DNA from: CAZUQA01 sp964622375
Lineage (GTDB): Bacteria > Bacillota_I > Bacilli_A > Erysipelotrichales > Erysipelotrichaceae
Length of the DNA stretch: 8,756 nt
Reading direction: 5' to 3'
Assembly: GCA_964622375.1 (NCBI GenBank)
Contig: CAZUQA010000144.1
Location: forward strand, 1-8,756
Shown piece after piece: positions 1 to 6,140 of this stretch. The stretch's first letter is position 1. Every line of letters begins with the position of its first letter. The notes under the pieces were generated by a model. That model did not search any database, was not told where the DNA came from, and saw only the letters and a program-made list of their open reading frames with translations. A program made the translations under genes and the position numbers.

Positions 1-352
1 TTTTTCTGCGATTTTCAATCGTACTTCTTCAATTTGTTTGATTTATTCTTTTGTTTTAGCTGGTTTTCACTCCACTTATGGATTTTACTCTTTCATTTCT
101 TTCTGCGGCTTCCAGACTGGTATTCACCTTTTCAAATTACACGATATTTATTGGTAAATTGATATTAATATTAGGTTGTTTTTCATTGTGATTTTCTCGC
201 CTAAAATAATTATGATATATGATCGGTCGATTAAACATCCCACTATGTCAATTCTGCTTTAATAGTCAAAGGATCTTTTTAAACTTGGCTAACTAAGTTT
301 CGTTTAAACAAATGTGCGGAAGCAACTGCTATTTAAGGTTTTTTTAATTGCT
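1..352. other. AT-rich intergenic stretch, no gene supported
   Basis: I found no ORF with convincing start, ribosome binding site and protein-like composition on either strand. Minus-strand reading frames here are broken by stops every 20-30 codons. Two short minus-strand stretches (around 60-145 and 1-45) have a protein-like, charged composition, but neither has a start with a Shine-Dalgarno site, and they could be decayed remnants or chance. A weak inverted repeat (AAACTT, 8-nt spacer, AAGTTT) lies at 281-300. The stretch lies beyond the operon terminator and is much richer in A+T than the genes. Confidence 0.6.
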
Positions 353-386
353 AAAAAGGCAGAACCGGCAGGTTTTGCGATTTTTC
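353..386 (-). terminator. Rho-independent terminator closing the operon
   Basis: On the minus strand, 34 nt after the stop of the 80-residue membrane protein gene, an 8-bp stem with one A/C mismatch (GCAAAACC / GGTTCTGC, plus-strand arms 371-378 and 359-366) encloses a 4-nt loop. A C and five T residues (357-353) follow. A-rich sequence before the stem can pair with the T run, so the structure is nearly symmetrical and could also act on plus-strand transcripts. It is the only good terminator shape downstream of the eight minus-strand genes. Confidence 0.75.
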
Positions 387-419
387 ACTATTTTTTTTGT
401 TATTTAAATATCTGTTTCT

Positions 420-662
420 TTATTCTTTGTTTTTACCGTTTTTCTGCAAGTCGGCATACAACTTGAGAGCAGCATCCATTTTGGCTTTCTTCTGTTCCTC
501 AGTTTCCGGAACTGGCTCCTCCCCTTCTTTTATTACCCCGGCTCTTACTTTTGCTTCATAACGCTTTCTTTTATTATAACTGCTCGCAAAATTTTGCATG
601 GCGACAATAAGTAGCATAATGACAACTGCTCCTACTATCCACATTAGTGCACTTGTATCCAT
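420..662 (-). CDS. Small single-pass membrane protein of unknown function (80 aa)
   Basis: I do not recognise the family. The protein has a short outside-facing N-terminus and one hydrophobic segment at about residues 6-24 (WIVGAVVIMLLIVAM core). A basic cluster (KRKRYEAK, about 31-38) predicts a cytoplasmic C-terminus. The remaining tail is highly charged: an acidic, proline-containing linker at about 46-56, then a Lys/Ala-rich, probably helical end. Translation is well supported by a strong GGAGG site 7 nt before the ATG. It is the last gene before the terminator and starts 32 nt after the SIS gene, so it is almost certainly co-transcribed with the sugar genes. The shape would suit a membrane adaptor or a small transporter accessory subunit, but nothing in the sequence proves a role. 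Confidence 0.8.
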   Translation of the reverse strand: MDTSALMWIVGAVVIMLLIVAMQNFASSYNKRKRYEAKVRAGVIKEGEEPVPETEEQKKAKMDAALKLYADLQKNGKNKE

Positions 663-694
663 TTTTTCCCCTCCACTATATATTAATTAAATTT

Positions 695-1759
695 CTATCC
701 TTCTCTAACTTTCAATTCATTTTGATAAAAGGCAAAAATTCCGGTACCGGCTCCGCCATAATTGCCTAAATCGCCATAGGCAATGACAAAGGCATGGACC
801 GCGGCTAAAGCATCAAAAACCGCAACTACTTCATCATCACTTAAAGTATAGCCACATTGCCCTTCAGGTCCTTGGGGTCCTAACCACACCGTTTTCTTAC
901 CGAATTTGACACTGGCATTGAAGACTTTCTCAGCATATTCGCGGTTTTCATTACCGATAACCATAACCGTCACATGCTGAGGATCGGTAACGGCACAAGC
1001 CCCATGGAGATATTCTTCAACATCAATATAGAAACATTGTTTGTTGGTAACTTCAATCATCTTAATCGCCCACTCTTCAGCCACTTCCAATAAAGGACCG
1101 CTACCGACGCAGGTAAAACTAGTAGCTTGGTTTAACCACTCAAAGTTAGCGCTTACCCAGTTTTCCACCAAAGCAGCCGTCTGAAAATAACGCTCACTGC
1201 TGGCATAAATTTCCTGTGCTACATTTTCCAAATCATGAGCTTTACCCTTAGCTTCCGCTAAACCATAGCCCACCAGGATGACTACCAACATATTGACAAC
1301 TACCCCGACTACCTTGTAATCAACATCTTCTTTGCCTTCAGGCACCAAAATCACAATATCGGCTTCTTTGGTGATTGCCGTGTTTTCGGCCGCTGTTACT
1401 CCGATGGTCTTAGCACCCTGTTTTTTCGCTGTACGCAAAGCTTCAACTACTTCATGCGAGGTTCCGGTTTGTGATAAAGCCAGGACGATATCTGTTTCTT
1501 TTAGTTTGGCAGGATAATTATTAAACTGATAAGGGCTGACCACATAGGGGCGAATATCCAGTACTCTTTCCCAAATAAACGAAGCAATCTGTACCCCTTC
1601 GCCGCTGGAGCCATTAGCTACCAAGAATATTCTGGTATCTTGACCAATAGACAAGTCTTTGACTGCTGCCATAATCTCAGCTTTACGAGCTAACACTTTT
1701 CGCATATGTTCCGGCGTCAACTTCTGATAAAAGCGCATTCTCTCAATTTCTCTGTTCAT
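695..1759 (-). CDS. Double-SIS-domain sugar isomerase/deglycase, GlmS C-terminal/FrlB-like
   Basis: This 354-residue protein has two tandem SIS (phosphosugar-binding) domains, at about residues 40-170 and 210-340, without the glutaminase domain of GlmS. SIS1 shows the sugar-phosphate loop SQTGTS (96-101), the counterpart of the family's S-x-S/T-G-x-T motif, after the ANGSSG strand-loop (48-53). SIS2 begins at GSGP (219-222) and carries EEYLHG (248-253). Its His252-Gly253 aligns with the ring-opening His-Gly of GlmS, though the Pro usually following is Ala here. Architecture and length match the deglycase/isomerase group that includes FrlB (fructoselysine-6-phosphate deglycase) and AgaS-like proteins. 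The product is therefore probably a cytoplasmic enzyme acting on a phosphorylated ketose or amino sugar; the exact substrate is unknown. A GAGG-type site lies about 10 nt before the ATG. The gene starts 32 nt after hxlB. Confidence 0.85.
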   Translation of the reverse strand: MNREIERMRFYQKLTPEHMRKVLARKAEIMAAVKDLSIGQDTRIFLVANGSSGEGVQIASFIWERVLDIRPYVVSPYQFNNYPAKLKETDIVLALSQTGTSHEVVEALRTAKKQGAKTIGVTAAENTAITKEADIVILVPEGKEDVDYKVVGVVVNMLVVILVGYGLAEAKGKAHDLENVAQEIYASSERYFQTAALVENWVSANFEWLNQATSFTCVGSGPLLEVAEEWAIKMIEVTNKQCFYIDVEEYLHGACAVTDPQHVTVMVIGNENREYAEKVFNASVKFGKKTVWLGPQGPEGQCGYTLSDDEVVAVFDALAAVHAFVIAYGDLGNYGGAGTGIFAFYQNELKVREG

Positions 1760-1791
1760 CTTTCTTCTTCCTCACAATAGTATTATTAATT

Positions 1792-2352
1792 TTATTCTAA
1801 ATTGGCATGGCGCTTAAACATCGTCTCGGCGCTTTCTCCCAACTTCTCCATTAACATTATAGAACAGATATCCAGGTAAATCAGCAGACTCTGTTCAAAA
1901 AGATTGCCCAAGGGTTGGATCGATTTGATATCCCCTTCTTTTAGTGCTTTGGGACTTAAAGCATTAAAACGAACAATTTTATCAGCCAACTTCGCTATCG
2001 TTGAGTCCGGATTGATAGTCAGTAAGATTACTTGACTTTTTTGTTGTTTGGCTTTCTCCGCCATACTCAGCAAACTCTTGGTTTCTCCACTGCCGGAGCA
2101 TATTACTAAAACATCCCCTTCGTCAATGGCCCTGGTGGTACTGTCACCTACCATGTAACTTTTTAAACCCAAATGCATCAAGCGCATACAGAAAGCCCGA
2201 GCCATATACCCGCTTCTGCCCATCCCGGCAACAAATATCGCCTGCGCTTTTAACAGGCTTTGGATAAACTCAGCTGTATCGTTAATTCTGATCTGTTTTT
2301 GAACTTCAGCCAGTTCCTGCAATACTATTTCGGCGTATTCTTGATTATTCAT
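1792..2352 (-). CDS. hxlB: 6-phospho-3-hexuloisomerase (PHI)
   Basis: PHI converts D-arabino-3-hexulose 6-phosphate to fructose 6-phosphate, the second step of ribulose-monophosphate formaldehyde fixation. The 186-residue length fits the family (about 180-190). It is a single SIS-domain protein with family-specific motifs: AGMGRSG (42-48) in the phosphosugar loop, RLMHLG (57-62), SGSGET (86-91), SIQPLGNLFEQ (144-154) with the conserved Glu153, and the C-terminal signature FKRHANLE containing His182. Its ATG overlaps the end of hxlA by 8 nt (ATGAATAA), and its Shine-Dalgarno AAGGAG lies inside hxlA, 10 nt upstream. This implies translational coupling and matched synthesis of the two enzymes. 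One difference: the STTP typical of the region before the acidic turn reads STTR (71-74) here. Confidence 0.93.
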   Translation of the reverse strand: MNNQEYAEIVLQELAEVQKQIRINDTAEFIQSLLKAQAIFVAGMGRSGYMARAFCMRLMHLGLKSYMVGDSTTRAIDEGDVLVICSGSGETKSLLSMAEKAKQQKSQVILLTINPDSTIAKLADKIVRFNALSPKALKEGDIKSIQPLGNLFEQSLLIYLDICSIMLMEKLGESAETMFKRHANLE

Positions 2353-2977
2353 TTTTGATCAACTCCTTGATTTTTATCGTTGTCGCTAAACGATCTTTTT
2401 CGTTTATTATCCCACCGCCGACTACTAAGACATCAGCTCCCAGGTTTATGACCTGAGATATGGTGTTTAACTTTAAGCCGCCGGCTACTGCCACTTTTGT
2501 TTTCTTAAGCGTATTATTGATAACTTCTAGTTCTTTCAAAGGATTAACTTGGTCACTTTGAATATCAAAAGCCGTATGCACGCAGATATAATCAACGTCC
2601 ATTGCTTCTAGCTCTTTAGCTCGGTTTTCCAGATCTTTGACCCCAATCATATCTACCATGATTTCCCTGTCGTATTCTTTTGCGGCTTCAACAGCGCCCC
2701 TGATTGTTTCATCATACGCCACCGCTAAAACCGTCACAATATCCGCTCCGGCGGCAAAGCACTTCTTCGCTTCATAATAACCGGCATCCATAATCTTGAC
2801 ATCTGCCAACACCGCAATATCCGGGTATTTTCCTTTAAAGATCCGTACCGGCCTTAATCCTTCTTCAATAATAAAAGGGGTGCCCACTTCGATGATGTCA
2901 AGCTGATCAGCAATTTCATGTAGTAAAGCCAAAGCCTCATCTAAGCTTAAAGTATCCAAAGCAATTTGTAGTTTCAT
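2345..2977 (-). CDS. hxlA: 3-hexulose-6-phosphate synthase (HPS)
   Basis: HPS is the aldolase that joins formaldehyde to ribulose 5-phosphate, reversibly giving 3-hexulose 6-phosphate. The 210-residue protein is a TIM barrel of the OMP-decarboxylase suprafamily. It has ALD (6-8), EVGTP (30-34), the metal/catalytic D-x-K-x-x-D as DVKIMD (59-64), the strand HTAFDIQ (134-140) and phosphate-binding glycines at AGG (165-167) and GGG (187-189). 3-Keto-L-gulonate-6-phosphate decarboxylase shares the fold, but the MDAG version after the Lys and the adjacent PHI gene favour HPS. I chose ATG at 2977 rather than the in-frame GTG one codon upstream because it sits at better spacing from the GGGGAAAGA site. 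The gene lies about 20 nt after the aldolase gene and overlaps hxlB. No HxlR regulator is seen. Confidence 0.9.
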   Translation of the reverse strand: MKLQIALDTLSLDEALALLHEIADQLDIIEVGTPFIIEEGLRPVRIFKGKYPDIAVLADVKIMDAGYYEAKKCFAAGADIVTVLAVAYDETIRGAVEAAKEYDREIMVDMIGVKDLENRAKELEAMDVDYICVHTAFDIQSDQVNPLKELEVINNTLKKTKVAVAGGLKLNTISQVINLGADVLVVGGGIINEKDRLATTIKIKELIKNE

Positions 2978-2999
2978 CACTCTTTCCCCATACTTGCCT

Positions 3000-3734
3000 T
3001 TAATAAATATCTTTGCCTGTTTCCTTACTCTTATTCAAACCTAAAACTTCATCCATTGATTTATAACCGATACCCATTCTGTCAATTCCCCTATCGATGA
3101 GCTCTAAGAAATGTTGGCGCGTTCTAATTCCACCGGCACCTTTGATTTTAATTTTACCTTGGGTGACAGCCATCATCAGTTGTACAACTTCTACTGTTGC
3201 ACCTTTTGACTCTACCCCGGTTATAAAACCGGTTGATGTTTTCACAAAATCAGCACCAGCTGCCATAACTCTTTTGGTAGCTTCGACAATTTGTTCCGGT
3301 GTTAAGACGTCAACCTCTATGATAACTTTAAGGGCAATGCCGTATCTATGACAAACTTCCGCCACTTGGCGGATTTCTTCTTCTACGGCGTCATACATTC
3401 CGCTTCTTATCCAACCGAAATTGGCAACCATGTCAATTTCAAAAACTCCTTTTTTACAATACTCCTCTGCTTCAAATAACTTGACAGCTGTGGTACATGC
3501 CCCTTGAGGAAAGCCGATACAAGCTGCAACTTTGGTGGCACTTCCCCTAGTCAACTCCAAAGCTAAGTCCACCCAACAACCCTGAACACATTCCGCCATA
3601 CAACCGTAGTTAATTCCGTCTTCTATTAATTTACTTACTTCTTCTTTAGAAAACTCCGGTTTCAAAACCGAGTGATCAATATAGCGAGCTAACTCGGCAG
3701 TTGTCAGGTCAATGGCTTTTTTATCTGGCTTCAT
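3000..3734 (-). CDS. deoC: DeoC-like class I aldolase (deoxyribose-phosphate aldolase family)
   Basis: DeoC reversibly cleaves 2-deoxyribose 5-phosphate to acetaldehyde and glyceraldehyde 3-phosphate through a Schiff base. This 244-residue protein keeps the opening IDHSVLKP (19-26), Asp101 in EIDMV, the Schiff-base Lys165 in FVKTSTGF (163-170) and the second catalytic Lys198 in IKGAGGIRT (197-205). It differs from standard DeoC elsewhere. The C-terminal phosphate grip, normally G-T/A-S-S, reads GIGYKS (221-226). FPLG is FPQG (75-78), and a Cys-rich ECVQGCW (48-54) replaces the usual C-V-x-P stretch. I infer an aldolase with altered substrate, possibly without the usual phosphate contacts; plain DeoC activity is still possible. 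The symbol marks family membership only. No nucleoside phosphorylase or phosphopentomutase gene lies beside it; the neighbours are an importer and hxlA. The ribosome binding site is weak. Confidence 0.85.
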   Translation of the reverse strand: MKPDKKAIDLTTAELARYIDHSVLKPEFSKEEVSKLIEDGINYGCMAECVQGCWVDLALELTRGSATKVAACIGFPQGACTTAVKLFEAEEYCKKGVFEIDMVANFGWIRSGMYDAVEEEIRQVAEVCHRYGIALKVIIEVDVLTPEQIVEATKRVMAAGADFVKTSTGFITGVESKGATVEVVQLMMAVTQGKIKIKGAGGIRTRQHFLELIDRGIDRMGIGYKSMDEVLGLNKSKETGKDIY

Positions 3735-3748
3735 ATTATCTATTATCC

Positions 3749-3760
3749 GCCTTAAAAGGC
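3749..3760. repeat. 12-bp inverted repeat in the leader of the DeoC-like gene
   Basis: The sequence gccttaaaaggc is a palindrome apart from its central bases, in the 42-nt gap between the MFS gene and the DeoC-like gene, the widest gap in the operon. In the mRNA it could form only a short hairpin and has no T-run, so it is not a terminator. It overlaps the only Shine-Dalgarno-like bases (GGCGGA, about 12 nt before the ATG), which are themselves weak. A role in tuning translation of the aldolase is possible; chance is equally likely. Confidence 0.3.
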
Positions 3761-3776
3761 AGCATCCTTTCTTTTA

Positions 3777-4955
3777 TCAGTCGGTATTTCTCTTAACTGC
3801 TCTTTTCATTTGGTTAAAATAATATAGTAGTAACAAAGGAATTATACAACTTAGGGCTATCCCGTACAAGGTAATATCATAGCGAAAATACTTAATCATC
3901 ACCCCACAGAGTAAGGGGGCAATTAAGCCGCTACCGCCGCCAAAGACCGCCGCAGCTAACTGTTGGCCGGTGGTTCGTAGTTGTAGCGGAGAAACTTCAT
4001 CGATCACCTGTTTGGTACTGATCCATAACAAAGGAAAAGTAAAAGCCGAGAGAATCGACAACCAGATCATCAGATCACCATTGTATGCCAGTCCGTACAG
4101 TAAGTAACGTAGGATATAGATCAATACAATAAAGCTTATGATTTTGTGCGCTTTAAACTTCCGAATAAGCTTACCCCCGAAAAAGAAGAAAGGTAATTCA
4201 AAAATCGCTCGGGCGGAGTTTAAAAAACCCAACTGACTTTCACTAACTCCTAAAGCTAACATTTTAAAGGTTGAAGTATAATAGTCAGCATTACCTGCTA
4301 AGAAGATAAAGAAGAAGATTATCGTGAGAAAGACAAAATCTTTGTTATGTAGAAAACTCTTAGTATCCTGTAAGGTCAGTTTCTTGCCGGTATCAATTTT
4401 CTTGGCATCAGGTATTATCAAACTGTAACTTAAACTAAAACCGGTAAGCAACAACAAAGCGTAACCGAGCGCTGAATAGCCGAAACGCTCAACCAGCAAA
4501 GCTACTAACATGGCGCCAATCGCCCACCCAAAAGCCGCAAAAGCCCTAATTGAGCCGTAGTTATCTAAGCAGTATTTATCAGATTCAATAACCCAACTAT
4601 CTAATGTCCCTTCCATTACCGTAGCTAAAGCCAAGACCAGGCAACCCCAAAGGCTGATTAGTAAAAGTGGATTGCTTGTTTTAGTAATGAATAAGTAGCT
4701 AAAAAGCCCGTACAGCACCCCAATCAAATAAAAGACTTTTTTATTAGATTTTAACTTATCACAAAGATGACCAAAAAACAGTTGGAAAATTATCGAAGCA
4801 ATCGCCCCCCAAGTAAAAAGCCAACCTTGCGTCAGTTCATCATAGCCTAATAGCTTTAGATAAGGTATCAATAAAGTTGAGATTAAAGCATTACCAATAT
4901 AAACAATCAGCATCAGTAACATAAATCTCGCAGCGATTGTCTGTCCTTTTTTCAT
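3777..4955 (-). CDS. MFS transporter, sugar/nucleoside:H+ symporter type
   Basis: A 392-residue polytopic protein with about 12 hydrophobic segments, the normal size and topology for a major facilitator superfamily permease. The loop after the second segment carries a motif-A variant, GHLCDKLKSNKK (62-73). The stretch YGSIRAFAAFGWAIGA (133-148) is characteristic of the LacY/PPP/nucleoside-symporter branch (YGxIRLWGSxGF type). A cytoplasmic linker at about 183-206 separates the two six-helix halves. It would import a small carbohydrate or glycoside unphosphorylated, using the proton gradient. The gene sits 28 nt after the carboxypeptidase gene and 42 nt before the aldolase, so it is the likely entry point for the substrate of the downstream enzymes. 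That link is inference from position; specificity cannot be read from the sequence. An AGGGA site precedes the ATG. Confidence 0.85.
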   Translation of the reverse strand: MKKGQTIAARFMLLMLIVYIGNALISTLLIPYLKLLGYDELTQGWLFTWGAIASIIFQLFFGHLCDKLKSNKKVFYLIGVLYGLFSYLFITKTSNPLLLISLWGCLVLALATVMEGTLDSWVIESDKYCLDNYGSIRAFAAFGWAIGAMLVALLVERFGYSALGYALLLLTGFSLSYSLIIPDAKKIDTGKKLTLQDTKSFLHNKDFVFLTIIFFFIFLAGNADYYTSTFKMLALGVSESQLGFLNSARAIFELPFFFFGGKLIRKFKAHKIISFIVLIYILRYLLYGLAYNGDLMIWLSILSAFTFPLLWISTKQVIDEVSPLQLRTTGQQLAAAVFGGGSGLIAPLLCGVMIKYFRYDITLYGIALSCIIPLLLLYYFNQMKRAVKRNTD

Positions 4956-4983
4956 TCTATCCCTGTTTATCTTACTTTACTTA

Positions 4984-6114
4984 TTAATTTTCGTGATAGA
5001 AGCCGATAAACTCCTCTAGTGTTAAGTCAGAATTTCCGCTTTGTCGGGCTTCCCATAGCGCTGTTGCCAACTCTACCCCCAAATAGCGATAATGCCAAGG
5101 TTCATAACCATAGCCGGTAATGCTTTCTGCCGTTTTAGGATAACGCATACTAAAGCCATATTCCTGGGCATGTTGTTGTAACCACTTAAAGGCATCAGTT
5201 TTCTCAAAGTTTGCGGAAACTATTCCAATATCGTAAGTCAAACCGGTTTGGTGTTCACTATAACCCGGCCGCGCTAAGAAACGGGCAGTTTCCACTTCAC
5301 CGTCACGAGCAACATCACGATTCCAAATATTCTGTTGAGCATTATAACTCCGATAGCCGCTTTTGATTCCAACCCCAACGCCGGCTTTTTTCATGGCGGC
5401 CAGCATGGCATCCAGTTGAGCTCTGGCTTCCTTGTCGGCTCCTAGTGCATAACTCTTAGGTAAAGGTACCCATTTATTAGCTAAGATGTACTCCTTGTCA
5501 TTCCAGGTGAATTTAAAAGGTCTTTCCATCATTTCCGGCGACAGTTTATAGAAATAGTAGACTTTTTTGCTTGTTACATTTCCTGAACTGTCACTTACCT
5601 GATAGAGAATTTCATAGATTCCCGGTTTATCTTCAATCTTACCGAGGAATTCCATTTTATCAATTTTGATATCACGATCGTAATTGTCGGTTATTTTCCC
5701 TTTAATGTTAGCTTTGAAGTTTTGATTAATGTTTTTTATATATAAATAACGATATATTACTTCAAATTCCGGTGGCGTGGTGTCGACGACCATGATCTTG
5801 TGCTCAAATACTCTTTCGACTTTCCCTTTTTTGACCGTAATCTCACAAAGGCCTTCGCCAACTTTTTTGGTGTCGTACTTATAAGATAATTGATATTCCG
5901 GTCCCAAACCTAAGCTTTCATTGTCCAGCTTAGCTTCAACCGGGTCCAATTCGCTACCGAATTCAACTTGGCTTGGCTCTTTAGGTAGATTGATTTTTAG
6001 CTTTACCGCCGGGTACAAAAAAACATAAGCGGTGCCACTTACCGCCACTAGAGCCAGCAACAATACTAATATCATCATTATCTTGAAACCTTTTTTAAGT
6101 TTTCTTTTTTTCAT
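4984..6114 (-). CDS. Membrane-anchored Ig-like + VanY-type D,D-carboxypeptidase (peptidase M15)
   Basis: A 376-residue enzyme predicted to trim the terminal D-alanine from peptidoglycan stem peptides outside the cell. A basic N-terminus and one uncleaved transmembrane segment (about 11-33) anchor it. Two Ig-like modules follow (about 40-110 and 112-190); the second starts VVDTTPPEFEV and contains GKITDNYDRDIKID and YQVSDSSGNVTSKKV, typical of DUF5011-like bacterial Ig domains. The catalytic VanY domain spans about 205-370, with SGYRS (252-256), SEHQTGLTYD (286-295; zinc ligands His288 and Asp295) and EPWHYRYLG (338-346; catalytic Glu338, zinc ligand His341). All metal and catalytic residues are present, so it should be active. 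AGGA lies 7 nt before the ATG. It lies 26 nt after the lipoprotein gene, suggesting the two act together at the envelope. There is no VanR/S or ligase gene to suggest glycopeptide resistance. Confidence 0.92.
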   Translation of the reverse strand: MKKRKLKKGFKIMMILVLLLALVAVSGTAYVFLYPAVKLKINLPKEPSQVEFGSELDPVEAKLDNESLGLGPEYQLSYKYDTKKVGEGLCEITVKKGKVERVFEHKIMVVDTTPPEFEVIYRYLYIKNINQNFKANIKGKITDNYDRDIKIDKMEFLGKIEDKPGIYEILYQVSDSSGNVTSKKVYYFYKLSPEMMERPFKFTWNDKEYILANKWVPLPKSYALGADKEARAQLDAMLAAMKKAGVGVGIKSGYRSYNAQQNIWNRDVARDGEVETARFLARPGYSEHQTGLTYDIGIVSANFEKTDAFKWLQQHAQEYGFSMRYPKTAESITGYGYEPWHYRYLGVELATALWEARQSGNSDLTLEEFIGFYHEN

Positions 6115-6140
6115 TTTTTCTTCCTATTAAAATTTTCTGC

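Noticed and set aside
1..145. Minus-strand fragments with protein-like composition near the left edge
   Set aside because: They are only 14-25 codons, closed by stops, with no shared frame or recognisable family; too little to call a pseudogene.
1332..1517. Plus-strand 61-codon ORF
   Set aside because: It lies wholly antisense to the double-SIS gene, whose motifs are clear in the other strand, and it has no Shine-Dalgarno site or recognisable domain.
2978..2980. GTG as start of the hexulose-phosphate synthase gene
   Set aside because: It is in frame one codon before an ATG but sits only about 5 nt from the Shine-Dalgarno core, and family members begin MKLQ-like, so ATG at 2977 is preferred.
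3097..3351. Plus-strand 84-codon ORF
   Set aside because: It is antisense to the DeoC-like gene over its catalytic Lys regions and has no independent support; a shadow ORF.
4984..6114. Glycopeptide-resistance vanY
   Set aside because: The domain is VanY-type, but no vanHAX or two-component genes are present and the neighbours are sugar genes; a housekeeping or operon-specific carboxypeptidase is likelier.
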